Positions 45,701 through 64,000 of a DNA stretch of 64,000 bases are shown one piece after another. Origin of the DNA: Odontocerum albicorne. Its lineage: Eukaryota > Arthropoda > Insecta > Trichoptera > Odontoceridae. A program made the translations under genes and the position numbers. Where the stretch lies: NCBI GenBank assembly GCA_949825065.1, contig OX463841.1, positions 23,758,916 through 23,822,915 of the forward strand. The letters are read 5' to 3'. Below the pieces are notes generated by a model. That model was given only the letters and a program-made list of their open reading frames with translations. It was not told where the DNA came from and did not search any database. Within the stretch, counting starts at the first letter, position 1; each line of letters starts with the position of its first letter.

Positions 45701-46731
45701 AGTTTAAAAATATTTTACAGATAAAACCTCTATTGTGTATTATACTGCCTTACATATTTCATGTTTGAGATTTATCTACAAGTCAAGTTGTAACTTGACT
45801 TGTAGATAAATCTGTAGTCCTGTAGGACCTTAAAAATCACAAAAAAAACGCATTGATTTGACTATATATTATTTTTTTAATTATAATTACAGTCTGGCAA
45901 GAACGTGTACGGCGAAACCCGAAAAACTATTTGGGATAAGGCATTAAAAAAATACACACATACTACATGATATAAACCGTGACGCTTTATTATTAACAAG
46001 TTATCCAGTCGCTTCCACTAGTAATAATTGCCCGGCATCTCCACTTTCTACTAATTTTATAGCATAATCTAGGGGCAGACTTCCATATAAGTCGAATCTG
46101 TCTAAATAACTGCTTGACATTCCAGATCTTTTTCCCTCGGAGCTTGAACTTTTTTAGCATGTAACGATGGTGCATTAATTTGACTATATATTATTCTCAC
46201 CAATAATAATGATGATATTATCTCAACTTATATTACTTATTACATTTAAACTTACCTTTTTACATGATGTAGCACAGTGGTAAATATGAAATTTATAAAC
46301 TAAAACAGTAAAATGAGTAACTCAGGCTTATTTATTCACTGTTTTAAAATAGTTTTTATGATGGATAAAATTTGTTGAAAACACTTTTTGGTCAAAACAA
46401 AATTATTGCTGTATTATTTACTGCTTATTTTTCACTATCGCATCTTTTTTGCGCCATCATTGCAGATCCATTAACTGCGATCATTGCAGACAAATGTGCC
46501 TATTTCAGGATGACTATAATTTCGGTTAGGTGTTTTTTTTTTAACAAGGTTGTTTTGTACTGCCGTGTAAAAAACATTAAATAAATACTTTCTTTTTGTA
46601 CTCTCGGTCGATGAAGCTAAACCTACTAGGGTTAAAGCGTGAAAAATAACCTCTAAACAAAAATATATATTTCAGTCAAACTTACCTATGTTCACCAGAC
46701 ATTTAATGGCTTCAAAAATTTGTTCACTCAT
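36475..46731 (-). CDS. TANGO6 (Rtp1-family HEAT-repeat protein), five exons
   Basis: Exons in transcription order: 46731-46686, 44483-42409, 41545-41329, 39055-38904 and 36744-36475. They total 2760 coding bases: 919 residues plus stop. It starts MSEQIFEAIKCLVNI. Family hallmarks are SLLPGIGLPYEKRNP in exon 2, the Rtp1-type segment SQVCDPLLPVRAHGLMELT at the end of exon 2, RASSLSNLAELCRVL in exon 4, and the C-terminal ECRRAAVLVISSLIKGLGEE then KLHAQIALEELNDIM in exon 5. Known for the family: TANGO6 was found in a screen for Golgi organisation and secretion; yeast Rtp1 helps assemble or import RNA polymerase II. It is an all-helical HEAT-like scaffold. The phase is consistent only if the third intron begins at 41328 with GA. 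Introns carry a mariner, SINE and LINE pieces. It is divergent from NEDD8. Confidence 0.9.
37218..37350 (+). repeat. SINE 3' part in a TANGO6 intron
   Basis: Starts in the B-box (GTTGCGGGTTCGATCCCCAC), with body CCAGTTTGGTTTTCACTTAG and tail TTCTGGTTGGTTGGAAGAGA. The A-box half is missing. Confidence 0.7.
38330..38700 (+). mobile_element. Possible LINE RT N-terminal remnant in a TANGO6 intron
   Basis: The plus strand reads WITSECIEKAEVLPAKKLFL, similar to the WIT-xxI-xxxI-xxRxxLF linker between endonuclease and reverse transcriptase in non-LTR elements. Degenerate. Confidence 0.35.
38904..39055 (-). CDS. TANGO6 exon 4
   Basis: Acceptor TATGAACAG, donor TTTGAG|GTAAAA. Encodes DKSLEHKNILLNTFLCG and RASSLSNLAELCRVL, a strongly conserved TANGO6 segment. 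Confidence 0.85.
39685..39832 (-). repeat. tRNA-derived SINE copy in a TANGO6 intron
   Basis: Minus-strand copy: tail ACTTTGTTGTACACAGC, body CCAACTAGAAAGATGTTAAT, B-box in GGGAATCGAACCCGCAACC. The A-box half is missing. Confidence 0.65.
39973..41274 (+). mobile_element. Mariner transposon, full length, inactivated
   Basis: 1302 bp with near-perfect inverted ends (AGAGGGTGGTCCGATAAGTA and, complemented, CGAGGGTGGTCCGATAAGTA), flanked by TA. The transposase begins at ATG 40151 (MEKEQYRSVIRFLFLKGKLR). A helix-turn-helix region and SARWVPRLLTP follow, then VTIDETWIH, LFHHDNAPAHTS and SPDLAPCDFF, so the DDD residues are retained. Lesions: a frameshift near 40340, a TAG at 40639-40641 where an aromatic or His codon is usual, and a frameshift near 40880. 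It sits in TANGO6 intron 3, antisense, with its right end 54 bp from exon 3. Confidence 0.92.
41329..41545 (-). CDS. TANGO6 exon 3 (with unusual GA donor)
   Basis: Acceptor TTTTTTTTAG. Starts ENLKNADSYVYLSAINGLS and ends KVGEILLKITKKL plus one base of a Gly codon. The base pair after the exon is GA (41328-41327), in the context CTGG|GAAAGT. With this border the next exon joins in frame and matches family spacing; with the nearest GT, 4 bp later, a stop follows at once. Confidence 0.8.
41671..41750. repeat. 80-nt hairpin in a TANGO6 intron
   Basis: Arms of 31 nt (41671-41701 and 41720-41750) pair at 28 positions, with one 3-nt internal mismatch, around an 18-nt loop. Ends GAATTTATTTAGTG and CACTAAATAAATTC; inner stem TTTAGAGAGGTCTC. 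Size and shape are like a pre-miRNA or a very short foldback element. Confidence 0.8.
42409..44483 (-). CDS. TANGO6 exon 2 (main exon)
   Basis: Acceptor TTTATTGCAG; 2075 bases open throughout; donor TTTCAG|GTATTT, ends in phase 0. Starts DKAQDIRSHLDKN and holds the HEAT-like body and the first Rtp1-family segment. The shorter plus-strand frames inside it are shadows. Confidence 0.92.
44500..45760. other. TANGO6 intron 1 (distal part), no gene seen
   Basis: AT-rich intronic sequence. I see no transposon end or RNA gene in it. Confidence 0.4.
45768..45813. repeat. Perfect 22-bp inverted repeat
   Basis: AGATTTATCTACAAGTCAAG plus TT (45768-45789) and its exact complement at 45792-45813, with only GT between them. 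In TANGO6 intron 1. Confidence 0.95.
46001..46120 (-). other. Small coding-like ORF nested in TANGO6 intron 1
   Basis: ATG at 46120-46118 opens 39 codons with a protein-like composition: MSSSYLDRFDLYGSLPLDYA, then a run with KLVESGDAGQLLLVEATG and a TAA (46003-46001). The frame is open upstream of the ATG for about ten codons. A poly(A) hexamer AATAAA follows 9 bp after the stop. It is on the same strand as TANGO6. It could be a terminal exon, a retrocopy fragment or a piece of a transposon gene; the family is not recognised. Confidence 0.3.
46686..46731 (-). CDS. TANGO6 exon 1
   Basis: Start ATG at 46731-46729; 15 codons plus one base; donor ATAG|GTAAGT. The upstream context is A-rich (TATAAAATG), and it is the first Met in the frame. 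Confidence 0.8.
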
Positions 46732-46802
46732 TTTATATTTTTCTTGTGTATCAATATTAATAATATTTACTGAGTGCTTCTGTTATTTTATTTCCATTGA
46801 TG

Positions 46803-47095
46803 TCTTCTTCTTGAATAATGGTCGTGAATTCCTATATATGAAGGAGTATATGTACTGATGTCCGCAAAGCTGTTTGTACAATGTTTTTGAACAATGGCTG
46901 TAAACTTCTATATATGAAGGGGTATGCGACAGTTTGAAAGCGGGTTTAAACGTAAATGTCATTTCTGACATTTTAACCAGCCATGTGCAAATTCCTCTTC
47001 TTCTTGAATAATGGTCATGTACTCCTATATATGACCATAGGCAAATTCTTCTTATCTTATTGAATAATTACTGTCAACTATACTTGAATGAGTTT
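46803..47095. repeat. Diverged repeats upstream of TANGO6
   Basis: Three to four imperfect copies of TTCTTGAATAATGGTCGTGA, followed by CCTATATATGAAGG, at about 46808, 46882, 47000 and 47050. They lie just 5' of the TANGO6 start. Confidence 0.65.
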
Positions 47096-47814
47096 ACACC
47101 GGTGTCGAGTAATGAATTCATTATTTATCAATTTAACTGTCGTATATGTAATACTTTCTTCTAAAATAAAACACTTCACACCAATGTGTAATACAAAGAA
47201 AGTTACATTTTTCAAATAAAACACGATATATTAACAATTATTGTAAAAAATAATAAGCTTTGACAAATGGAACACAATACAAAATTGAGTAAAGTTCATT
47301 AAAAAAACAAACATTTGTAAATAAACTACATGAAATATTCAATAAGACGTTTATTATGAAAAAAAAAGCATAAAATGCATTAATAATGAGATAAATCCAA
47401 ATAAACTCAAGTTACGTTATATATCAAAATATCTTAAGTGGTAATTTTAACGCACCATGACTGCTGTCTAATGTAATATTTTAGTAAAACTTTGATTTAT
47501 CGATTTAAAATTGACAAAAAATGGTTTCCATGGATGGTGGCATCTGTATAAATATTTAAAAAATACTATTTTTAATAGTGTAGCTGATGTTTTTCCTGCG
47601 TGTAAACGCGTCTAGGCCTGACAGATTGTAATTGTGAGTATACGCCTCTACGGCAGTCAACCGGTTAAGGAAAAAAAGGTAAACATTATTTTTGTCTTCT
47701 TTTCTCAAATGCAACTAAGTTTTTGAAATATTGTTTGACGGTATGCTTTAAAAATGCTTGTCGGTTTCCATAGCAGTATAAAAAACAAACATGCTCACCA
47801 TTACACCGCTTCCC

Positions 47815-48215
47815 TGTCCAGTTAGACTAAGAAGACAGAGCCTCAAAGTTTTTTAACAACATATTTTAATTTCCTCGCCTCCTCTATATATCATATGTAC
47901 ATCTTCTTATACAACTCATTCGATTTAATTTCCTCTTTACTTTTTCTTCATAAGAAATTAAATGTATTTGGTCCAAGTTTGTTTTTTTTAATCTTTTCTC
48001 AAGCTTCCCAGTTAATTTTATTTTGACAGCTTTTCATAACTTGTTTGTTCGAAATGTCCAAACGTCCTCAATACATGACTATTTAGTTCACATTATACTT
48101 AATTTGAATACTTACTTACATCTTCATGTTACAATCTCAATCTCACAATATTTATTTGTCTCCTTTCATTCCTCTTCCACATTCATGTTTTACTACCATA
48201 TGTTAAATAATATGG
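47815..48215 (-). mobile_element. Degraded LINE 3' fragment between TANGO6 and NEDD8
   Basis: The minus strand keeps the family 3' end (complement of GAAGACAGAGC at 47831) and the RT C-terminal region (complement of TTGTTCGAAATGTCCAAACG, near 48041). Many stops. Confidence 0.45.
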
Positions 48216-48219
48216 TTAA

Positions 48220-49140
48220 GAACTATTATTTTATCAATTTGAAATTGTTCAAAATATGTCATGTTTGATAAATTGAAAAAAAAATCATTAATGAGTTGAT
48301 GTTTAAAAAGAGTAATTTAAAATTAAAAAAAAACAGCAATTTTAAAATATAATGATACTTGATGTTTTTGCCAATTATAAAGAATATTATTAATTTTATT
48401 GGTTTCAAAAGTTTCCGTTAATATTTCATTTCAATTGAACTTTCTTATTTCCAGATGCTTACTTTTTTCAATAAATATGTGATGGCCATTTAAAAACTTG
48501 AAAATATCGAATAGGAAACTATCATTAAGTAGAATAGAATTAAGAACTTTTCCCCACTGTATTCAAAATTCAACATTAACAATATATTTTGGTAAATTTA
48601 TTTTCACACTTTTTTCTCAACCATTTAATAAAATCAGAAAAGAAAACAGATCTAGAATCTGGCACCACAAATCTCTGAGTTGAACACAACCATCTTAGCA
48701 TTTAATTTAGAAGATTTTTGTTCAATAATTATTTTAAAACAACAAAAGTGGGATTTTAAATACTTAAAAAAATATGCTCAGAAAAATAAATATATCATTT
48801 CATGGGGAGGCGAATACTCACTTGGGAAATGCAAAGTAGCGTTTAAGTCTATAAATTTTATTTATACTTGTTTAAATATTAGTTTTTGAAAAGTTTTCAA
48901 TTGCCTGAATAGAGCATATCATTTCATTTTCTTAGTGGTACCTACACTTGTTAACATTTTATGAAAATACATTTGTTGTCTATTATTACTCTTGTCAAAT
49001 TTGCGTAGGAATTATTAATTTTTAGAGCTCATCATTTCCCGAGTTTTGCGCAAAGAAGTTTATTGAGTGGTCCATTCCATTAGTCATTTGTAAGCTGATT
49101 GACTTCAGTTCCTATTATTTATTTTAAAAAGTATAACAAT
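48220..49140. other. Intergenic region 5' of NEDD8
   Basis: AT-rich. The NEDD8 promoter and 5' UTR must lie here, but I see no clear TATA box or initiator that I would place with confidence. Short open frames at 48498-48889 look like chance. Confidence 0.35.
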
Positions 49141-49148
49141 TATTTACA

Positions 49149-57273
<8,125 letters not shown>

Positions 57274-57352
57274 TTTCCAATGACATTATCTTAAATATTT
57301 TTCCATTATTTTATTACTTATGCTTTTAATTGTTTCATTTTCTATTTAACTT

Positions 57353-57358
57353 AATAAA
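57353..57358 (+). terminator. Poly(A) signal of NEDD8
   Basis: AATAAA 79 bp after the TGA. Confidence 0.75.
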
Positions 57359-57899
57359 GCGCTTTTAAAGCTAAAGATTTTTTTTATCAATCCTTTTTTT
57401 GTCCATATTAAGGTTTACTACAGAGAGTGATGAAAGAAGATAAAATCTTTTTAAAAAGGCATGAAAAAATAGCTGTTGTGATTCTTAGGAATATTTTGAA
57501 GAATTCTGTATTATGCTTAACAGGTTTTAGTTTTTTGGAGAATTAAGGTATACTACACACCAGGCCATGGTGTGGCCCGCTCTGATGGACTTTCGAACTA
57601 AGTACCATCCCTTGGTGCTATGTGTGGTATGGTGCATGCATTTGCACCAATCCAGATCTTACATCGTAACATTCGTCTATAGGTAGATAAACCATCATAA
57701 ATAATAATCTCCATTACATTATATTATATGCTTTGAACTATCATATAAAAATATGTATTTCTACACATCTTGTTATTATGAATGCTTAAAATGTGAGTGA
57801 GTATCAGAAGGATCATTTTGTATGTTAACTTAATTATTTAAAATAATTTTAGACATAGTGAAATAAATTCCTTCTAAAATTGATTGCAGCAATATATTT

Positions 57900-58650
57900 G
57901 CTATCGTCATTGCTGGGCCTTGTAGTCAGGATCTTAAGTCGCTCTTCCACGTCAATCATGTGATCTACTGTGAGAAAACAGCCCGATCCTAGATGCACAC
58001 TCCCTCCCGCAGATGTCACAGACATGTGAATCCTCTCGATTTGCCTGGCAATGTTGACATGTTTGTAGCACGCTGACTATTTTTTACATGTCTAAAGACA
58101 CCATCAGCCTGAGAACAGATGACTCTGTCCTCCACGGTCCTGAGCCACCTGCTCCAAATTCTCAGGCGCTCCGCACGAAGTCAGCGATTCTCTCAGACCT
58201 TCCTTATAGTACTTTCTCAGCTCATTAACCATTCACTTGCCCACTATTTCCCCGTACAAGACGCGTTTTGGGAGCCTATGATCGCCCATGCGTATCACAT
58301 ATCAGGGTCTACCGCAATTTCACCTATAGAACCATATCCTCGACAAGTTTACAGTTGGAGCGTTGCGGGACCGAGACATTTCTGACAAGATCACTCCACT
58401 GGATCCGAAGACGAATGAATACGACGATGGAACATTTCAAGGCTTCGAATGTACCTTCTATAGGGAACCCAAGTCTCAGACCCATGGAGAAGTGTGGAAA
58501 GGAGGATATATTTGTAGACTGGGAGATTTCCCTGCTGTAGAATACTCTGTCATTCAGTTTAGCAACAGCTGCTGAAGTGCTCCTGAGGCGACTCTTCAGT
58601 CCATGATCAAGAGAAAAGTTCAATGCCAGGATGGTGCCCAGATATGTCAA
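57900..58650 (-). mobile_element. Non-LTR reverse-transcriptase fragment
   Basis: The minus strand reads YLGTILALNFSLDH, then SRLRSTSAAVAKLNDRVFYS and REISQSTNIS, typical of the RT palm/thumb boundary (FKYLGxxL...D...EIxxRIxxAxxAFxxL). The distal part (57900-58320) is less preserved. Downstream of NEDD8. Confidence 0.6.
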
Positions 58651-58839
58651 GTTATGTATGTCCTACATTGTACACCATTCACCCAAATGTTGGGGGATTG
58701 TAGCACCTTGTTCTCTGCATATTTTTTAATTGTGTTAGTGAGTTTTGACGGTTAGTTGTGCTCTGTCTGTCATTGTGTTGCCACCTATTTATTAATCCTC
58801 GGTTTGTCAGCATCTGAATTGTGCATTTCAACATGAAAA

Positions 58840-59870
58840 ATAAAAATGAGTCATTCACGATGGTAAAATATATACCGAATGAAGAATTCATGTGAAATTG
58901 CGTGTTATTTCAGTTTCTTAAAAAGAACTTCCAACTATTGCAACAAATTATATTTGTGACGTTTTGGGGGAAGTGTTAGATGTTTGTAAGTGCCAAAGGT
59001 GGTTTAATCAATTTTGAAGATTTCAATATTAAAAATAGTCCTAGAAGTGAAAGAGACCTGTAAAATTGGGCGATGACAACTTAACCATGATAATCGGACC
59101 CAAACTATTCATCAGCTCACAGAAAAGCTTGGATACTCCGAATCTACAATACATTATATGAAAAAACCAGGAAGGCTTGGAGGCAGGGCTTATGGATTTT
59201 ACGCGAACTTGACCAACGAGAACAAATCAGCAATGTACTGGTTTGCAGAGCTCCTGGATCTTTAAAAAAAAGCTACTTTTACACCATCTGGTGACCGGAG
59301 ATAAAAAGTGTGGGTTATATGACAATCATCAACGTAAAAAATAATGATTGCCAAAGTAGGTAGCGAAACCAGCAGTAAAACCCAGACTATTTGCAAAAAA
59401 GGTTCTTTTTTGTATGTGAGATTGTATAGAAATCGTGCATTGCAAAATGCTTCCATCTGGTCAAACATTAACAGCAATGTTGTATCGTGAGAAGTTAAAT
59501 TGCTTAAAATAACAATTAAGAAAAAAGAGTGCAGCGATATTCAATAAAAGCCAAGTGTTTTTTGAACATGATAATGTGCGACCTCACTCTGTGAAACTTA
59601 CGATGGATAAAACTAAGGAATTGTTCTGAAAAGTATATCTTATCTGCCATACTCATCTGATATTGCTTCTTCCGATTATAATTTTTTTCAGTTCATATAA
59701 CCTTATTTGGACGTAAAAGAAATTAATAACTGAAGTGATGTGGAAAAGGGACCCTTCGACTTTTAAAATTCCAAAACCTCATAGATTTTTATAAAAGGGG
59801 TATTAAAAATTCAACAGAAAGATTACTAAAAGCCTCTAGCGAGGGAAATTATTTTATAAATTGAATTAGT
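58840..59870 (+). mobile_element. Decayed mariner of another subfamily
   Basis: Across many frameshifts the plus strand shows RPVKLGDDNLTMIIG, LTEKLGYSESTIHYM, ANLTNENKSAM, LVTGDKKCGLYDN, VFFEHDNVRPHSVKLTMDK and SDIASSDYNFF. Two of the catalytic Asp contexts (GDKK, HDN) and the final SDY are recognisable. The inverted ends are not clear, so the borders are approximate. Confidence 0.65.
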
Positions 59871-59879
59871 CAATTAAAA

Positions 59880-62800
59880 AAATAATCATTCGATTGTTTC
59901 ATGAAAAAAATGATATTACTTTCTGAATAACATAATATCACAATCTTCCACCTAATATCACTGTTTAGATTTTCACAATGAACAATTATAAATAAATAAT
60001 GATTTTTATAATCCGTGATGCAACTATTGAAGCATCCAAATACTCTGATCTTAAAAGGTTTAATGCTAGTAAATGGAGAAGTGTCAAGGTGTGCCAGTGC
60101 CACACATTATCGAGATAGTGGTTTTTAACATGTGAGGTGGCACCTCAGGTAAAATTAAACTAAACATGTTTTGGAGCATTTTATTATCACTTTTGTTACA
60201 ACATCATTACACATATATAATTACATTAAAATTGCCTTATTTATTATCCTAATTAACATCATAAGATATTTCTAAAACATCACAACAATATGTTCATTTA
60301 TTTTGAGGAATGTGTTCTTTTGCACCAGACTTATTTTTCTATGAGAATTGATTTTACATTTATGGATACATGAAGGTAATACATCATTTTCAAAAATATG
60401 AAAGTTTAATTAATAGTACAGTGATTAAATATACATTTAATTCAACTTCCTAGTTAATTGAATAGAAAACTTGAAGCTTCTGGGATAATTTCAAAGATAT
60501 ATCTTTGGACATTGACTAGATTAATTGCTAAAACACATCTGAGAGTACATCTCACTATGTATTCTAACAATATTTAAATTTTATTTAGCCAAATGAATAA
60601 AACATTTTGTACGTTTGTACATATTTGAACAAATTTAGAAAAATACCTTAGTAAAGATGAAGATCTGAATGGAAGTATGGATTGGAATGATATTTAAAAT
60701 ACAAACAACACACTTAATATTTACATCTTAAATTTTAATTGTTTTATCTACGCAGTCATGCGTTTACTTGCGACATGCATGTGTCTCAGAATATAACAAC
60801 TGATTCCTTGTTTTGTAGTTTTGAAATATTGTACATACATATACATATATGTACATATACATATATCTTAATATTGGAGTTACAAATTATCATAAAAAAT
60901 TTTGTTTTTATAATTTATTATACTTTACCTAGAAGAGTTTTCAATTATTTTTTCATCTCAACACAATTTTGAATACTTATTGGTGACAAGCACAATGATC
61001 CAGTAAGAAAGCTGAATTATTTTCAAGTTTTTTTTAATAATGTATACAATGTGTCATGTGCTTTTTTGTACAAATGTGTATTAAATAATTTTATACTTCT
61101 TGTAAACAATTAACAATAAAATAATAATGTTCTCTCAATTGCCAGCTTTCATATTAATTTATTTACAAAAAAATAGTTTTTTTTTCATTATAACAAAATG
61201 AATACTATTATTTCATAGTTTTAATAACATCGATGGAAAAAATATAAAAGAATTATTAATATAATAATATTTTTTTAAATTTCTAATTTAATGTTTATTT
61301 TGTGTTGCTTGTAACTTAATCAACTAAATTTTATTAAAAAATCATGAGTATTAAGGTAATCCATTCAAGATCCACCAAATTAATTCTGAATTATGCTATC
61401 AAAAGATTTCTTAAAATATTTGGCACACATGATTTGTTCCATTTTGAGTATTGCGCACCTACTCAGTTTATCTATTCAGTATTTCCAATTGCATGTGATC
61501 AATTATTTGAATTCATTTGATTATAAACTAAGAAAATATTTGTTTTGAAATATGGATTAAATATAATATTTTGAATTCTCTTTCGATAAAATATATGATT
61601 TCTGTAAAAAAATCTCAAATATATTCATTAAAAAAATTCATGTACGTTTAAGTTACAGTATTTTAAATTCAGATTCAAAGTGTATAAAGAAAAAAATTGA
61701 AATTTGTTTAAAGAAAGAAAACTGAAAAATAAACATGATTATTTTTATATTGAAAATAAATTTAGCAAAAATATTATTTACAAACATTCCATTTATTAAT
61801 TTTGTTTGTAAGAAAACATATTTATATTTTATTTTGATTACAGGTTCTACTAATATGTAGATAAATCTTTTAAATAATATTATTTTTATACATTAAAACT
61901 TTTTATTTCTAAGAATTGAAAAGACCTAATTTATTATATATCAATTTTTTTGTATTTGTACTTTTTCGAAACTATTATATAATAAAAATAGTACATATTT
62001 TAAACACATGTAGTTAGTGTTTGTGATGCATAAAAATATACAAATGAACAAGTTCATAGTTTTTCTTTTATATTTTATGTCATTTTATATTATGAATTTT
62101 AATTCAGACAGACACAAGCAAATAGTAATTGGTTAGACTTGAATGGACGAAGCCGTATTTAATCTTAACAATAATTTCAAATTTTTCTTCTAAAATTTTC
62201 ATGCATAATTTTTATCAATTTGTTAATAACACATGGGTTTATAAATTGTGTTTCCGCACTACTTCTAAAAATATTGTGTATATTATATTCTTTATTTACT
62301 AGGACGGAAACATGAATAACAAATTTTCAGTAACGACAATACCACAATTTTAAACTCAAAAATTGCACACATTTATTTTCTATAATATATTTGTAAAGGG
62401 TCATGTATATTCAAAATCATTTATGAAAAATAATGCTATATCTTTTTATCAATAATAATTATATATTGAGCAAGTTTAAATGCTTCAATGAACTTGCAAC
62501 AAAATTGATTAAAATAATAAAATTCAGTTATTATCATCAGATTCCAGTCTTACATTTCCTAATGCCTTTTTTTGCTTTCAAAAAGAAATATTTTACATTT
62601 CAGATAGTTGTGTCAATGATATATTCATTACATTATATATGTATGGTACATTAAATTGGAGCTCACTTTTTATAACAATTACAAATTGAAGATATTTCAT
62701 TTAAATTTGTATGTTTATTTAATTTTTTTTTTATTTTCCTTCATATATATTCATGTGTAATTGTTTTTTCCCCTCATTAATTTATTATAAAATAATGTAT

Positions 62801-64000
62801 GACTTGAAACCATTTCACACACAGGATAACAAATATACATTTTCAGAATAAATATTTGAAGACTTAGTATTTTAATAAACTTCAGCTATGCTTTTTTTAA
62901 TGTTTATTGAACTGGAATCAGTTTTAAAAGTATTCCATAACAAAAATAAAATTCCAATGAATTTTCAACCAAAAATAATTTGCATTCTCAATATTTGAGA
63001 TTAATATAAAATACATATTTTATAGATTCAAATACACAATAGATTTAACCAATGATTAAGGCCAAGGATTAGTTCTAATCTGATGATATAACATTTCCAA
63101 AGTCTTGTAAAATTTTAAACAATATTTTACATATGTATCCAGATTGGTAGAACTGTTTTATTGTTCAAAATCAATTAAAATATGGGCACACTAATATTTT
63201 CCAGCAACTGATTCATTGTGCCTTTTACTTTAGATATCAATAATGATTTTATAAGAAGGTGGGCAAAATTTTGTAATTAATTCTAATTTACTTCTGACAA
63301 CATTGATAATGGTTGTAAGAATTAAATTAGAACAAATATGATGCTCCTATTGAATAAATTTCTTATAAACTAGTCATACCAGACAATAAAAATGTTGGCA
63401 GATGACTTTGATAAAAAAAAAACGTTGTTTAATTTATTTTTGCTCAACTGTATTTTATAGGTCTGGAGCAAAATTATTTATTTGGTACAAACTGTACAAT
63501 TACAATAACATAACATACATTATTTTAGTTTCATAAAATGGGTAAATGGTAGGACTTGGAACCAAGTAATGGAAAACTGTTAATATACCCATAATACTTA
63601 ACTTTTGATCAGTAACATATCAAAACACATTATCTTCAATCTTGTGCTTTCGAAAAGGATTTAACAATTTATGCATAGCATGCCATTCCAATCTAAGTTC
63701 ATATTCATTTAAGGCCATATCTGGTTTTACATTCCACAATCCCTATTCTGATTTAAGCTTTAGCGTCTCATATTTCACATAAATATAGTAATTAATTTAA
63801 AATAACTAAATATAAACACAATTTGTCTGATGACTACAAAGGGAGTTTGTTCTTCTGCCTTGTATAACTTGAAGTGGTTGCCTGTAAAAAATTCACTCGT
63901 TTGTTAAAATGATTTGAATAATTTTTAATAAATCTAGACTGATATATTGAAAAATTTCTATTGTTACACAAACGGAAATTAAAGAATGTTTAATTTTTTA
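59880..64000. other. AT-rich region, no gene or transposon seen
   Basis: About 4 kb of very AT-rich sequence with no exon, SINE, LINE or inverted terminal repeat that I can recognise, in contrast with the rest of the window. It contains many AATAAA/TTTATT words and a (TATACA)n stretch at 60835-60870. It could be intergenic DNA or a long 3' UTR of a gene outside the window. Confidence 0.4.

Noticed and set aside
60835..60870. TATACA-rich palindromic stretch as a regulatory site
   Set aside because: A simple-sequence run in AT-rich DNA; nothing supports a specific function.

Overview
This is a window of animal nuclear DNA, most likely from an insect. It is AT-rich, its genes are split by spliceosomal GT-AG introns, and it is packed with eukaryotic transposons: mariner/Tc1, hAT, a Tigger-like element, non-LTR retroelements, a Penelope-like remnant and a tRNA-derived SINE. 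There is no bacterial-style operon, CRISPR array or rRNA. I cannot name the species.

Three host genes can be reconstructed exon by exon with consistent reading phase. (1) Plus strand, 24195-30834: the last five exons of a membrane protein with a fibronectin type III domain, a ZP-N-like module, one transmembrane segment and a short tail; its 5' end is not identified here. (2) Minus strand, 46731-36475: a complete five-exon TANGO6 (Rtp1-family) HEAT-repeat gene of 919 codons plus stop. One of its introns appears to start with GA instead of GT. (3) Plus strand, 49149-57273: a complete three-exon NEDD8 gene coding for 77 residues. TANGO6 and NEDD8 are transcribed divergently from a 2.4 kb spacer.

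Region by region: 1-24 kb is mostly repeats (tandem arrays, SINEs, LINE fragments, three hAT-type termini, a Tigger-like remnant, a Penelope-like tail) plus a few short coding-like blocks. The best of these is a cysteine-rich terminal exon at 15261-15428. 24-31 kb is the FN3/ZP gene with a mariner in an intron. 31-34 kb holds a roughly 1 kb satellite-like array and a Tc1/mariner-type element. 36-47 kb is TANGO6 with a mariner only 54 bp from an exon. 49-57 kb is NEDD8 with three mariners and a hAT element in its introns. 57.9-59.9 kb has a LINE fragment and a decayed mariner. 60-64 kb is AT-rich and I see no gene or recognisable transposon in it.

The most interesting points are the GA splice donor in TANGO6, the inverted pair of related, shared-lesion mariners that flank NEDD8 exon 2, minisatellites grown out of reverse-transcriptase coding sequence, a LINE fragment that runs to about 13 bp from a splice acceptor, and several long hairpins. 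All product names come from reading the translations, not from database searches.
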